The translations under genes and the position numbers were made by a program. Shown piece by piece: positions 7,448 to 16,531 of a stretch of DNA of 39,461 nt. The DNA lies in contig CAZGVW010000218.1 in assembly GCA_964529265.1 (NCBI GenBank), forward strand, positions 1-39,461, read 5' to 3'. The number at the start of each line of letters is the position of its first letter. Positions within the stretch are counted from its first letter, which is position 1. The DNA comes from CAZGVW01 sp964529265 (GTDB lineage: Bacteria > Planctomycetota > Phycisphaerae > Phycisphaerales > UBA1924). The notes beneath the pieces are model-generated. The model was not told where the DNA came from, ran no database searches, and worked only from the letters and a program-made list of their open reading frames with translations.

Positions 7448-10400
7448 ATGCGTCGCCATCTTCACCGGTCCGCGGTCCTCGGTCTGCTGCTGGCTCTTGC
7501 TGCCGGCGTCCTCCACGCGCTCACGCCCGCGGCGCTCACGATCGTCAGCGCCGGTCCAACCGGTGAGCTGAGACAGCTCCAGGACGCGAACGAGATTCGC
7601 GTCATCTTCTCGGAGCCGATGGTGTCGCTCGGCCGGATTCCGTCGAATCCGGCGCCGCCGTGGATCCAGATCAGCCCCGCGATGCCCGGTGCGTGGCGCT
7701 GGTCGGGCACGACAGTTCTGATCTTCACGCCGGATCCGGCAAAGCCGCTTCCGCACGCGACCGAGTTCACCGTCACCGTGGGCGCCCAGGCGACGAGCGC
7801 TTCCGGACAGCAGCTCGGCACACCGTACGTGTTTCGCTTCACGACGCCGACCGTTCGGCTGACGTCCGCGCGCTGGGCCCGCCAGGGCGGCCGGTTCGAT
7901 CGGCCGGTCGCGCTGGCGCTGCAGTTCAACCAACGCGTGCGGCCCGAGGACGTGATCGCGCATCTCGAGGTGCGCTACCGCACACACCAGTGGCAGCAGC
8001 CGGTCATGACGGCCGCCGAGCGGAAGCGTCTCGCGGCGACGGATCCCGCCGGCTTGAAGCGATTCGACGCGAAGCTGGCGGCGGCGCGCGCGGCCGCGAC
8101 GCGCACGGACCGGCTCGCGGTCCGCGTCGCAGCCGATTGGGATCGCAAGCGGTTTCCGCCATCCGACCGCCTGGTCGTGCTCGAGACCACCACCGAGCCG
8201 CTCCCCGGCACCTGGCTGCAGCTCACGCTGGATCGCGGCATGCCGAGCCCCGAAGGCTCGGCGCGTCCACCTGCGCTTCAATCCTCGACGGTCGAGCTGG
8301 ATCCGGTGTTCTTCGCGCGGACCATCCGGTGCCGGACTACCTGCAATCCGTCCGGGTACAACGCGGTGGAGCTCTCGGCGCAGGTCGATGCCGCCAGCTT
8401 CGCGCGGGCGTTGTCGGTGCGCGACGTCACGAACGCCGCCGCCGAGACGCCCGTCAATCGCACGGCGCCCTCGCCGGCGCCGCGCCGGGAAACGAGCAGC
8501 CTGCTCAGCGTCGAAGATGCCGGGTTCGATCGCCAGCCGCCCGCGCGCACCTGGCTGCTGCACCTCGACCCGGCGCTGCAGTCGATTGACGGCCAGACGC
8601 TCGACTACCCGTGGATCGGCATCGTCGAGAACTGGCACGAGCGCGCGTTCACGAGCTTCGGCGACGGCCACGGCGTGTGGGAATCGGCGGGCGGTCCACA
8701 GCTGCCGTTCTCGTCGCGCAACTACCGCACCGTCACGCAGCATCTCGCGCGGCTCGACACGCGCGACCTGATGCCGCGCATCCTGGAGCTCACGAAGGGC
8801 AACTTCCGGCAGACGCCGCCCGGTCAGGGAACGCGGCGCACGCTGCCGGTCAAACCCGACGCCATCCAGGCGCACGGTCTCGATCTCACTCCCGTGCTGT
8901 CGGCGCGCGGCACCGGTCTGGCGTGGGCGGCGATCGTTCCGGGGGAAGCGATCGAGCGATCGGATCCGATCGAGCTGACGCGCGCGACGATCGTCCAGGC
9001 GACCAACCTCGGCATCAGCGTCAAGGACAGCCCGCAGTCCACGCTCGTGTTCGTCACGCGGCTCGACAACGGCGAGGCGGTCGCCGATGCGAACGTCGCG
9101 ATCGTCAACACCGGGAATCGCGAGGTCTGGCGCGGCCGCACGGGACGCGACGGCGTCGCGATGGCGCCGGCCCTCCCGCTGCGCGATCCGTCCAGGTGGT
9201 ACGAGCTCTCCTTCCTCGTCACCGCGGAGAAGGATGGCGACCTCGCCTACGTCGCCTCCGACTGGCACGAAGGGATCATGCCATGGGCGTTCGGGAACAA
9301 CTTCCAGCTCTGGGAAGCCACCGACATCCTCCGCGGATCGGTCTTCACCGATCGCGGCGTGTACAAGCCCGGCGAGGAGATTCACGTCAAGGCGATCGTG
9401 CGCGCGGATACGCCGACGGGAGTCCGGCTCATGCCGGAGGGATCGGACATCGAGATCCGCGTCCACGACAGCCGCAACAAGGAAGTCGATCGCCGGACGA
9501 TCAAGCTCAACCGCTGGAGCAGCGCCGAGTGGACGTGGACGGTGCCCGCGGAGGCCACGCTCGGCAACTATCGGATCCAGGCGGCCCTGCCAGGTGTGGT
9601 CAAGCCCGAAGGCAACGACCTGGTCGAGTATCGGCCCGACGGCAGCTGGCTCAAGCAGGTGCACGGATCGTTCCTCGTGGCCGCGTACCGCCGGCCGGAT
9701 TTCCGCGTCGATACGACGTTGACGGCGGATCCGCCGATTGCCGGCGACCCGCTGCGCGCCGGTCTCGACGCGCGTTACCTCTTCGGCAGCGCGATGGCGA
9801 AGCGGCCCGTGACCTGGTCGCTGACGCGAACGGTGATGCTCAGCCTCCCGGATGCCATTCGCGAGCGGTATCCCGACGACAAGTTCGTGTTCGGCTACTA
9901 CCCGGAACGCGGCGAGCGGGGTGAGGTGCGGGTCGCCGGCGACGAGACGACGCTCGATGCGAACGGTCAACTGCGTCTGGACCTGCCGACCGAGCGCGGC
10001 ACCGACCTCACGCATCAGTACACGTTCGAAGCCGACGTCGAGGACATCTCGCGCCAGCACATCGCGAATCGATCGAGCGCGATCGTCTATCCGGCGCCCT
10101 GGCACATTGGCATCCGGCGCCCTGATTACTTCGCCGACGTCCAGAAGGGCACCAACGTGGGCGTCGTCGCGGTCGATCGTTCGGGCGCGGCCGTGTCGGG
10201 CGTCGCGGTCAAGCTCTCGCTGGTGCGGATTCAGTGGAACTCGGTCCGCCGCGCCGAGGGCAGCGGGTTCTACACGTGGGAGACGCAGCGCGTCGAGACG
10301 CCGGCCGGCGACTGGACGGTCACCGCGGCGCCCTCGCCGGTCGATCTGCACATCCCCCTGACCGAAGGCGGCTCGTACCTGCTGCGCGCGATCGCCGAGG

Positions 10401-13258
10401 ACGCGCAGGGGCATCGCACGCGGACGGACGTCTGGTTCTATGCGCTCGGCCGCGGATACACGGCGTGGCAGCGGTTCGATCACAACCGCATCACGCTCGA
10501 GCCGGAGCGGCAGACCTGGAAGCCGGGCGAGCGCGCGCGCATCATGATTCAGTCGCCCTGGGAGAGCGCGGCGGCGCTGCTCACGGTCGAGCGCGAAGGC
10601 GTGCGGTCGTACGAACGGTTCACGCTCACCTCCACGCAGCAGACGGTTGAAGTCCCGCTGACCGAGGACGACATCCCCAACGTGTTCGTCTCCGTGCTCC
10701 TGATCCGCGGTCGGACGTCCAACGATCCCGGCGCGGACGGAGACGATCCTGGCAAGCCGGCGTTCCGTGTCGGCTACACCGAGCTGACGGTCGAGGACGC
10801 GACCAAGCGCCTGAACCTCGCGGTGACGGCCGATCGCGAAGAGTACCGTCCCGCGAATACCGCGAAGGTCTCCGTCGCCATCACCGACACCGCGGGCAAC
10901 CCGGCGCGGAGCGAAGTCACCCTCTGGGCGGTCGATTACGGCGTCCTCTCGCTGACCGGCTACCAGGCGCCGGATGTCTTGCGTGCCGTGTACCGGCGCA
11001 AGGCGCTCCAGGTGCTCACCACCGACAGCCGCCAGCGCATCGTCAGCCGCCGCGTCTTGACGCCGAAAGGCGCGAACGAAGGCGGCGGGGGCGGCAGCGA
11101 AGGCGCCGTGCGCACCGATTTTCGGCCGCTCGCGTTCTGGCTGGGATCGGTAGAGACGGACGCGCGCGGCCGCGCCACGAAGGAGGTCAAGCTACCGGAG
11201 TCGCTGACCACGTATCGCATCATGGCGGTGGCCGGCGATACGGCGTCGCGGTTCGGCACGGCAGGCGCGGAGATTCGCGTCTCGAAGCCGGTCACGCTCC
11301 TCCCGGCGTTTCCTCGCTTTCTCACGCGCGGCGACCGCGCGGCGTTCGGCACGGTCGTCACCAACACCCTGCAATCGGGGGGCGATGCCAGGGTCGAGAT
11401 TCGCAGCCTCGATCCCGCGATCGTGCAGTTCGACGGCGAGACGCGGCGCGAGGTGCGGCTCGAGGCAGGCGGCAGCGAGGCCGTGCGATTCGATGCGAAC
11501 GCCCTGATGCCTGGCACGGCGCGCATCCGCGTCTCCGTGTCGCTCGGGCGCAACTCGGATGCATTCGAGACGACGCTCGTCGTGACCGCGCCGGCGCGGA
11601 TGGAGACCGTCGCGGCCTTTGGCGACACCGACAGCCGCACGTCCGAGCGGCTGACGATCCCGTCGCCGATCTCGCCGGCGAGCGGCGGGCTGCAGGTGGA
11701 TCTGTCGTCCACGGCGCTCGTCGGCCTCGGCGAAGGCGCGCGCTACCTGGCGAACTATCCCTATCCGTGCGCCGAGCAGAAGGCGTCCAGTGCGCTCGCG
11801 CTGATCCTGGCGAGCGACCTCGGCGCCGCGTTCTCGATGGATCGCATCGAGCCGGCCGGCTACCGCCGGAGGGCGGAAGCGCTGCTCGCGGAGCTGCCGC
11901 GCTACCAATGCTCGGACGGCGGCTTCGCGTCATGGCCCGGACCGTGTCTGTTCGGCCAGGTATACCTGACGAGCTATGTGCTCCATGTCATGCACGTCGG
12001 CCGCGAGATGGGAATCGCGCCCGACGTTGAGGTGATCAACGCGGCGCTCGGGTTCCTGGACACCGCCATGCGCGCGCCGGAGCCGCAGCAGGTCCAGCAC
12101 CTGCCGGCGTGGACCGCCTCGATGGCGTTCGGCACGAAGGTGCTCGCCGAATACGGGCGTACTGTCGATTCGAACGTCACTCGCCTGTATCGCAGCGTCG
12201 ATCGGCTGCCGGTGTTCGGGCTGTCGTATCTCGCGGATGCGATGGCCGCCAGTCCGTTGCGCGGACCTCGGTACGACGACGTGGTCCGCCGGCTGGCGAA
12301 TGCGATTCGCGTCGAGGGCGATCGCGGGCACGTTGAAGAAATCGACGACGACGCGCTGATCTGGCTGTGGAACTCGAACGTGCGTTCGACGGCCCTGGTG
12401 CTCGAGGGCTTCGTGCGCCGCGGCGATGAGCCGCTGCACGTCCCGCGTCTCGTGCGGTCGCTGCTCGGCGCGAGGCAGAACGGCCGCTGGCGCAACACGC
12501 AGGAGAACGCGACCGCGCTCGAGTCGCTGGTGCGCTACTACCAGACGTTCGAGGCGGAACCGCCGGACTTCTCGGCGACCGTGTCGCTCGGCACGCGCAC
12601 GATCGGCACGGCGCGGTTCCAGGGCCGGACAACCGTGTCCCAGCAGGTCCGCCTGGCAATGCCCGATCTGCTCCGCCGCGTCGCGCAGGGCGCCGAGCAG
12701 GAGCTGGCGATCTCACGGGCGGGGACCGGACGCGTGTACTACACGGCGCGCCTGCAGTTCGTGCCGCTGGAGCCGCCGCCGCCGACCGATCAGGGCATCC
12801 ACGTCGAGCGCCGGTACGAACGGTTCATCGAGGGCGGCGGCGAAAGCCCGGCGTCGACGAGCTTCAATGCCGGCGACCTGGTCCGCGTCACGCTCGCGCT
12901 CACGCTGCCGAAAGAGCGGCGATACGTCGCGGTCAGCGACATGCTGCCCGCCGGCTTCGAAGCGGTCGAGGGCTGGTTCCGGACGACGGCCGGCGATCTC
13001 GCACGCGATGCGTCGCAGCAGCCATCGAATACGTCGTGGATGGAGTACTGGCGCCGCGGCGGATTCGATCGCGTCGAGAAGCACGACGACCGCGTGCTCC
13101 TGTTCGCCACGCGTCTGAGTGACGGGCGGCACGAGTTCTCGTACCTGGTGCGGGCGACGACGGGCGGCACGTTCCACGCCGCGGGTACGTGGGCGGAAGA
13201 GATGTACGCGCCGGAAGTGAACGGCCGCACCGCCGCGGCGACGGTGGTGATCAAGTGA
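7448..13258 (+). CDS. Bacterial alpha-2-macroglobulin family protein with thioester motif (YfhM-like)
   Basis: A 1936-residue exported protein, longer than the E. coli homologue (about 1650). The N-terminal signal peptide (SAVLGLLLALAAGVLHA) has no lipobox cysteine, so unlike E. coli ECAM it is probably not a lipoprotein. An Ig-like SbsA-type domain (IRVIFSEPMVSLG) comes first. Macroglobulin domains follow, including the MG2-like FTDRGVYKPGEEIHVKAIV near residue 635. A Gly-rich bait-like stretch sits at about 1195-1225, then FWLGSVETDARGRATKEVKL, and the thioester signature PYPCAEQ with Cys1441 and Gln1444 inside an alpha-helical thioester domain. The family traps attacking proteases through bait cleavage and covalent capture. 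It overlaps pbpC by GTGA, the classical pairing with a peptidoglycan repair synthase. Confidence 0.93.
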   Translation: MRRHLHRSAVLGLLLALAAGVLHALTPAALTIVSAGPTGELRQLQDANEIRVIFSEPMVSLGRIPSNPAPPWIQISPAMPGAWRWSGTTVLIFTPDPAKPLPHATEFTVTVGAQATSASGQQLGTPYVFRFTTPTVRLTSARWARQGGRFDRPVALALQFNQRVRPEDVIAHLEVRYRTHQWQQPVMTAAERKRLAATDPAGLKRFDAKLAAARAAATRTDRLAVRVAADWDRKRFPPSDRLVVLETTTEPLPGTWLQLTLDRGMPSPEGSARPPALQSSTVELDPVFFARTIRCRTTCNPSGYNAVELSAQVDAASFARALSVRDVTNAAAETPVNRTAPSPAPRRETSSLLSVEDAGFDRQPPARTWLLHLDPALQSIDGQTLDYPWIGIVENWHERAFTSFGDGHGVWESAGGPQLPFSSRNYRTVTQHLARLDTRDLMPRILELTKGNFRQTPPGQGTRRTLPVKPDAIQAHGLDLTPVLSARGTGLAWAAIVPGEAIERSDPIELTRATIVQATNLGISVKDSPQSTLVFVTRLDNGEAVADANVAIVNTGNREVWRGRTGRDGVAMAPALPLRDPSRWYELSFLVTAEKDGDLAYVASDWHEGIMPWAFGNNFQLWEATDILRGSVFTDRGVYKPGEEIHVKAIVRADTPTGVRLMPEGSDIEIRVHDSRNKEVDRRTIKLNRWSSAEWTWTVPAEATLGNYRIQAALPGVVKPEGNDLVEYRPDGSWLKQVHGSFLVAAYRRPDFRVDTTLTADPPIAGDPLRAGLDARYLFGSAMAKRPVTWSLTRTVMLSLPDAIRERYPDDKFVFGYYPERGERGEVRVAGDETTLDANGQLRLDLPTERGTDLTHQYTFEADVEDISRQHIANRSSAIVYPAPWHIGIRRPDYFADVQKGTNVGVVAVDRSGAAVSGVAVKLSLVRIQWNSVRRAEGSGFYTWETQRVETPAGDWTVTAAPSPVDLHIPLTEGGSYLLRAIAEDAQGHRTRTDVWFYALGRGYTAWQRFDHNRITLEPERQTWKPGERARIMIQSPWESAAALLTVEREGVRSYERFTLTSTQQTVEVPLTEDDIPNVFVSVLLIRGRTSNDPGADGDDPGKPAFRVGYTELTVEDATKRLNLAVTADREEYRPANTAKVSVAITDTAGNPARSEVTLWAVDYGVLSLTGYQAPDVLRAVYRRKALQVLTTDSRQRIVSRRVLTPKGANEGGGGGSEGAVRTDFRPLAFWLGSVETDARGRATKEVKLPESLTTYRIMAVAGDTASRFGTAGAEIRVSKPVTLLPAFPRFLTRGDRAAFGTVVTNTLQSGGDARVEIRSLDPAIVQFDGETRREVRLEAGGSEAVRFDANALMPGTARIRVSVSLGRNSDAFETTLVVTAPARMETVAAFGDTDSRTSERLTIPSPISPASGGLQVDLSSTALVGLGEGARYLANYPYPCAEQKASSALALILASDLGAAFSMDRIEPAGYRRRAEALLAELPRYQCSDGGFASWPGPCLFGQVYLTSYVLHVMHVGREMGIAPDVEVINAALGFLDTAMRAPEPQQVQHLPAWTASMAFGTKVLAEYGRTVDSNVTRLYRSVDRLPVFGLSYLADAMAASPLRGPRYDDVVRRLANAIRVEGDRGHVEEIDDDALIWLWNSNVRSTALVLEGFVRRGDEPLHVPRLVRSLLGARQNGRWRNTQENATALESLVRYYQTFEAEPPDFSATVSLGTRTIGTARFQGRTTVSQQVRLAMPDLLRRVAQGAEQELAISRAGTGRVYYTARLQFVPLEPPPPTDQGIHVERRYERFIEGGGESPASTSFNAGDLVRVTLALTLPKERRYVAVSDMLPAGFEAVEGWFRTTAGDLARDASQQPSNTSWMEYWRRGGFDRVEKHDDRVLLFATRLSDGRHEFSYLVRATTGGTFHAAGTWAEEMYAPEVNGRTAAATVVIK

Positions 13259-15756
13259 AGTGGCCGCTGCTCGTGTGGCGCCGGCCCTTCAGAGCCCGCC
13301 TCGCCCGGGCGAAAGCCCGGGCGCCACAGCTGTCGGCGATGACGCCACGGCTGTTGGCGATGACGCTCGTCGTCCTTATTGCCACCGCGGCCTGGATCCG
13401 CCTGGGCCCGCTCCCGCCCGGCCTGCTCGATCCCGATGCATCGCCCTCCATCGAGATCGTGGATCGTCACGGCGAGCGGCTCTACGAAACGCGATCGGCG
13501 TTCGGCACGCGCGGTACAGCACTCGATCCGGCCGCGCTGCCGCCGCTGCTCGTGCACGCGACGCTCGCGGCGGAAGACGCGCGGTTCCGATCGCACATCG
13601 GCCTCGATCCGCGTGCCATCGCCCGCGCGGCCTGGCGCAATCTGCGCGCCCGCCGCATCACCCAGGGCGGGTCGACCATCTCGCAGCAGGCCGTCAAGCT
13701 GCTGCTGGCGCGCCAGCACGGCGCCTCGAGCGGCTGGCGCGCGAAGCTGCGCGAGGCCATCGTCGCGCTCAGACTCGAGCACCGGCTCACGAAGGACGAG
13801 ATTCTCGCGCTGTACCTGACGCGGTCGCCCTATGGCAACCAGATCGAGGGCGCGGCGCGGGCCGCTCGAGCGTACTTCGGCCGCGACGTGCACACGCTGA
13901 CGCCCGCCGAAGCAGCGTTCCTCGCCGCGCTGCCGCAGCAGCCGAGCCGGTTCAACCCCTGGCGCGACGCCGCGTCCGCGCGCGCGCGTCAGCGCCGCAT
14001 CCTGAAGACGATGGCCGAGCGCGGCTGGCTCACGCCGGACGAGCTCGCCACGGCGATGCCGGAGCGGCTCTCGCTGCGCCGCGAGGAGGCGACGCTCGTC
14101 GCGCCGCATTTCGTCGAGCACATCCTGCGCGATCCGGCCGTCGAAGGCGCGCGGCGGGTCGAGACGACGATTGATGCGAGGCTGCAGCGAATCGTCCACG
14201 GCATCATCGCCGCGAATCGCGCGACGCTCGATCGCCATCACGCGCGGAACGTCGCGGTGGTGGTGCTCGACAACCGGACGTCCGAGTGGATCGGGTGGGA
14301 AGGATCGGGCGACTACTTCGACGTCGAGCACGGCGGCGCGATCGACGGGATCACCGCGCCGCGGCAGCCCGGATCGGCAGTGAAGCCGTTCACGTACGCC
14401 GCGGCGTTCGAGCGCGGCGCCCACCCGGCGCGCGTGCTCGCCGATGTCCCGTCGCAGTTCCCGACGGCCGAACCGGGCGTGCTCTACAGTCCGCGCAACT
14501 ACGACGGCCGGTATCGTGGGCCGCTGCGCGCGCGAGCCGCCCTCGCCGGATCCGAGAACGTGCCGGCGGTGGCGCTCGCCGCCGAGATCGGCGTGCCGGC
14601 GATCGCGCGGCTGCTCCGGCACGCCGGCGTGACCACCCTCGATCGCACCGCCTCGCACTACGGCCTCGGCCTCACGCTCGGCAACGCCGAAGTGCGGCTC
14701 GACGAGCTGGTCGCCGCGTACGCGATGTTCGCGCGCGGCGGCGTGTATCAGGCGCCGAGCGCCCTGCGATCGGTGGACGGGCGTCCCTCGCAGCCCGCGC
14801 CTCTGGATCGCATCGTGTCGGACCGCACGGCCTTCTGGGTGGCGGACATCCTGAGCGATGCCGAGGCGCGCGCGTACATCTTCGGACGCGGCGGCAGCCT
14901 CGAGTTCCCGTTCACCGTCGCCGCGAAGACCGGCACGTCGCAGGCGTATCACGACAACTGGGCGATCGGCTTCACGGCCGACCTCACCGTCGGGGTCTGG
15001 GTCGGCAACTTCGATCGCACGCCGCTGCGGCAGTCGTCCGGCGTGACGGGCGCCGGTCCGATCTTCCACGACGTGATGATGGCCGCCGTCGAGTCCAGGC
15101 GCGGCCGGCTGCCGATTGGCGAGCATCTGCCGCTGCTGTCGCCGACGCCGGATGTCACACGCGCCGAGGTCTGCGTCGTCTCCGGGATGGCGCCGCACGA
15201 GGGATGCCGCACCAGGACGACGGAGTGGCTGCCGGCGGAGGCGTCCCACGATCGGTGTACCTGGCATCACGTCCACGACGGCGAGGTGATTACGGTATGG
15301 CCGGAGCCGTACCGGCAGTGGGCGCGCGCGGAGGGGTTGATGCGTTCCGCCCCGGTCGCAAACGTACGTAGCGACCTTCCGCCCTCAATACGCGGAGGCG
15401 GTCCCGCCGAAGCCCCGCATGTGCGGGGCGAAGGCGGACAGGTCGGCGATTCGCGGGCCAACGTACGTAGCGCCGACCTTCAGGTCGGCGAAGGCCGCAC
15501 CACGCTCTCGATCTCCTCTCCGCTTGCCGGCGCGCTCTACCTCATCGATCCCACGCTGCGCCCCGAATTCCAGCGCCTCCCGTTTCGTGCGTCGGGCGGC
15601 GCGCCCGGCGCGCTCGAGTGGTTCGTGGACGATCGGTCGATCGGCCGCGCGCATCGCGACGAGCCGATGTGGTGGCCGCTCGCGAAGGGCACGCACACGA
15701 TCATCGTCCGCGACGCCGGCGGCCGTTCCGCCTCCACGCACATCGTCGTCCGGTAA
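13255..15756 (+). CDS. pbpC: Penicillin-binding protein 1C (bifunctional transglycosylase/transpeptidase)
   Basis: About 833 residues from a GTG that overlaps the macroglobulin stop (GTGA). A membrane anchor (LLAMTLVVLIATAAWIRL) is followed by the GT51 transglycosylase with catalytic Glu107 in AAEDARFRSHIG and motifs TQGGSTISQQAVKLLLARQ and LYLTRSPYGNQIEGAARAA. The transpeptidase has Ser374 in SAVK, SEN, and KTGTS at 558. A PBP1C-type C-terminal domain (from about residue 755: TTLSISSPLAGALYLIDP) ends it. It polymerises and crosslinks peptidoglycan at the inner membrane. Two palindromic repeats lie in frame inside the gene: one after the first residues (13275-13327) and one between the transpeptidase and C-terminal domains (15361-15490). 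If the first is untranslated, ATG 13339 is the alternative start. Confidence 0.95.
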   Translation: MKWPLLVWRRPFRARLARAKARAPQLSAMTPRLLAMTLVVLIATAAWIRLGPLPPGLLDPDASPSIEIVDRHGERLYETRSAFGTRGTALDPAALPPLLVHATLAAEDARFRSHIGLDPRAIARAAWRNLRARRITQGGSTISQQAVKLLLARQHGASSGWRAKLREAIVALRLEHRLTKDEILALYLTRSPYGNQIEGAARAARAYFGRDVHTLTPAEAAFLAALPQQPSRFNPWRDAASARARQRRILKTMAERGWLTPDELATAMPERLSLRREEATLVAPHFVEHILRDPAVEGARRVETTIDARLQRIVHGIIAANRATLDRHHARNVAVVVLDNRTSEWIGWEGSGDYFDVEHGGAIDGITAPRQPGSAVKPFTYAAAFERGAHPARVLADVPSQFPTAEPGVLYSPRNYDGRYRGPLRARAALAGSENVPAVALAAEIGVPAIARLLRHAGVTTLDRTASHYGLGLTLGNAEVRLDELVAAYAMFARGGVYQAPSALRSVDGRPSQPAPLDRIVSDRTAFWVADILSDAEARAYIFGRGGSLEFPFTVAAKTGTSQAYHDNWAIGFTADLTVGVWVGNFDRTPLRQSSGVTGAGPIFHDVMMAAVESRRGRLPIGEHLPLLSPTPDVTRAEVCVVSGMAPHEGCRTRTTEWLPAEASHDRCTWHHVHDGEVITVWPEPYRQWARAEGLMRSAPVANVRSDLPPSIRGGGPAEAPHVRGEGGQVGDSRANVRSADLQVGEGRTTLSISSPLAGALYLIDPTLRPEFQRLPFRASGGAPGALEWFVDDRSIGRAHRDEPMWWPLAKGTHTIIVRDAGGRSASTHIVVR
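13275..13327 (+). repeat. Nested palindromic repeat inside the 5' end of pbpC
   Basis: Outer arms GTGGCGCC (13275-13282) and GGCGCCAC (13320-13327) enclose an inner hairpin CGCCCGGGC-GAAA-GCCCGGGCG (13302-13323) with a GAAA tetraloop. Immediately after it a 17-base imperfect direct repeat (GCTGTCGGCGATGACGC and GCTGTTGGCGATGACGC, from 13329 and 13350) flanks the likely alternative ATG. Translated, the element gives the basic stretch RARLARAKARAPQ, unlike the expected short PBP1C N-terminus. Confidence 0.7.
15361..15490 (+). repeat. Composite palindromic repeat inserted in frame in pbpC
   Basis: Two units start with the same 13 bases AACGTACGTAGCG (15361-15373 and 15460-15472). The first carries long-range arms GACCTTCCGCC...GGCGGACAGGTC with an internal perfect hairpin GCCCCGCA-TG-TGCGGGGC. 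The second is the compact hairpin CGCCGACCT-TC-AGGTCGGCG (15471-15490). Encoded residues (NVRSDLPPSIRGGGPAEAP and so on) are low complexity and sit between the folded domains, so the reading frame survives. Confidence 0.8.
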
Positions 15757-15776
15757 CCGACCGTGGGAACCAGCAC

Positions 15777-16085
15777 ATGACATCGCCCATGAACGTCGCT
15801 GCCGCCATCGAGTACCAGCCTGGCGGCATTGTCAGCCGCCAGCTGATGAAGAAGCCGGCGCGCAACCTCACGCTCTTCGCTTTGACGAGGGACAGGAATT
15901 GACGGAGCACACGTCGCCGTTCGACGCACTGCTGCACGCGATCGACGGCGAAGCGGAGGTGTCGAATTGCCGGCGAGCCTCATCGCGTCCTGGCGGGCGA
16001 GATGATGTTGCTGGCGGCGACCAGACCTCACGCCGTGAAGGCGCCGACGCGTTTCAAGATGATCCTCACGATGATTCGCGCGTGA
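15777..16085 (+). pseudogene. Small cupin-domain protein, broken by two single-base indels
   Basis: The pieces read MTSPMNVAAAIEYQPGGIVS...PARNLTLFA in frame 1, then DEGQELTEHTSPFDALLHAI...GEAEV after a missing base near 15882-15886, then AGEPHRVLAGEMMLLAAT and RPHAVKAPTRFKMILTMIRA after an extra base near 15964. Joined, they give a protein of about 102 residues that matches the small single-domain cupin family throughout, including EHTSPFDAL and the GEMM...PHAVKA second cupin motif. The two indels compensate, so the last segment returns to the original frame. Without correction translation stops at TGA 15900. Either a recently decayed gene or assembly errors. Start ATG 15777 lies 20 bp after pbpC. 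Confidence 0.75.
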
Positions 16086-16094
16086 CTCGCACGG

Positions 16095-16257
16095 CTACTG
16101 TGCGACGACGCGCTCCATCCAGCGTACCGCGCCGATCAGCCGCACCGCGTACCAGCCTCCGGCCAGCATCACGGCAAAGCCGGCTGGCCGCCGCGGTCGC
16201 GAAGGCGGCGCGTGTGTCGGAGGCGTGCCGCGCCCCCCGGCGGATCTCGTATGACAT
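16095..16257 (-). pseudogene. Possible small single-span membrane protein with a frameshift
   Basis: On the minus strand an ATG at 16257 opens MSYEIRRGARHASDTRAAF then ATAAA. Shifting by one base near 16185 continues as GFAVMLAGGWYAVRLIGAVR then WMERVVAQ and a TAG (16095-16097). The joined protein of about 54 residues would be a charged N-terminus followed by one membrane helix. Unshifted, the frame reads into Arg-rich sequence typical of a wrong frame. I recognise no family, so this is tentative. Its start lies next to the toxin-antitoxin promoter. Confidence 0.35.
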
Positions 16258-16276
16258 GACTAGTCGTGACTATAAT
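16255..16276 (+). promoter_or_regulatory. Toxin-antitoxin promoter with overlapping palindromic operator
   Basis: A consensus -10 hexamer TATAAT at 16271-16276 lies seven bases before the ATG at 16283. That is just where transcription would start, which suggests a leaderless message. Immediately upstream CATGACTAGTCGTG (16255-16268) is a 14-base palindrome with one mismatched pair. Phd/YefM antitoxins bind such sites to repress their own operon, so this is a likely autoregulatory operator. Confidence 0.6.
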
Positions 16277-16282
16277 ATGGCC

Positions 16283-16531
16283 ATGAAGGCCGTCGGCATT
16301 GCGGAGCTCAAGGCCCGGCTCAGCGAATACCTTCGGGCGGTGCGCAAGGGACGGACCCTGACCGTCATGGACCGGGACACGCCGGTCGCCCGGATCGTCC
16401 CCGTGCAGGCCGCCGATCCGATCGAGATTCGGCGGGCGACGCGCCGGCTGCGGGATCTCCCCCTGCCGGCCCCACCGGCGGCGCGCACCGACAGCCTGGC
16501 CGTGCTGCTCAGCGACCGGCGCCGGCGATGA
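16283..16531 (+). CDS. Type II antitoxin, Phd/YefM family
   Basis: An 82-residue protein whose first half is the standard Phd/YefM fold: AVGIAELKARLSEYLRAVRK then GRTLTVMDRDTPVARIVPV. The C-terminal half, Pro/Arg-rich and probably disordered until bound, should cover the partner toxin's active site. The start at 16283 is preferred over the ATG two codons upstream because the TATAAT box abuts the upstream ATG. The stop overlaps the toxin start (ATGA), so the two are translationally coupled. The antitoxin neutralises the PIN toxin and represses the operon. Confidence 0.88.
   Translation: MKAVGIAELKARLSEYLRAVRKGRTLTVMDRDTPVARIVPVQAADPIEIRRATRRLRDLPLPAPPAARTDSLAVLLSDRRRR

Noticed and set aside
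6845..10483. Very long open frame (over 1200 codons) on the minus strand
   Set aside because: It is antisense to mug and the macroglobulin gene, Arg/Asp-rich with no family motif, and explained by high GC that removes stop codons opposite real genes.
12790..15276. Minus-strand open frame of 828 codons
   Set aside because: Antisense to the macroglobulin end and pbpC; composition (Arg, His, Asp runs) is that of a complement shadow.
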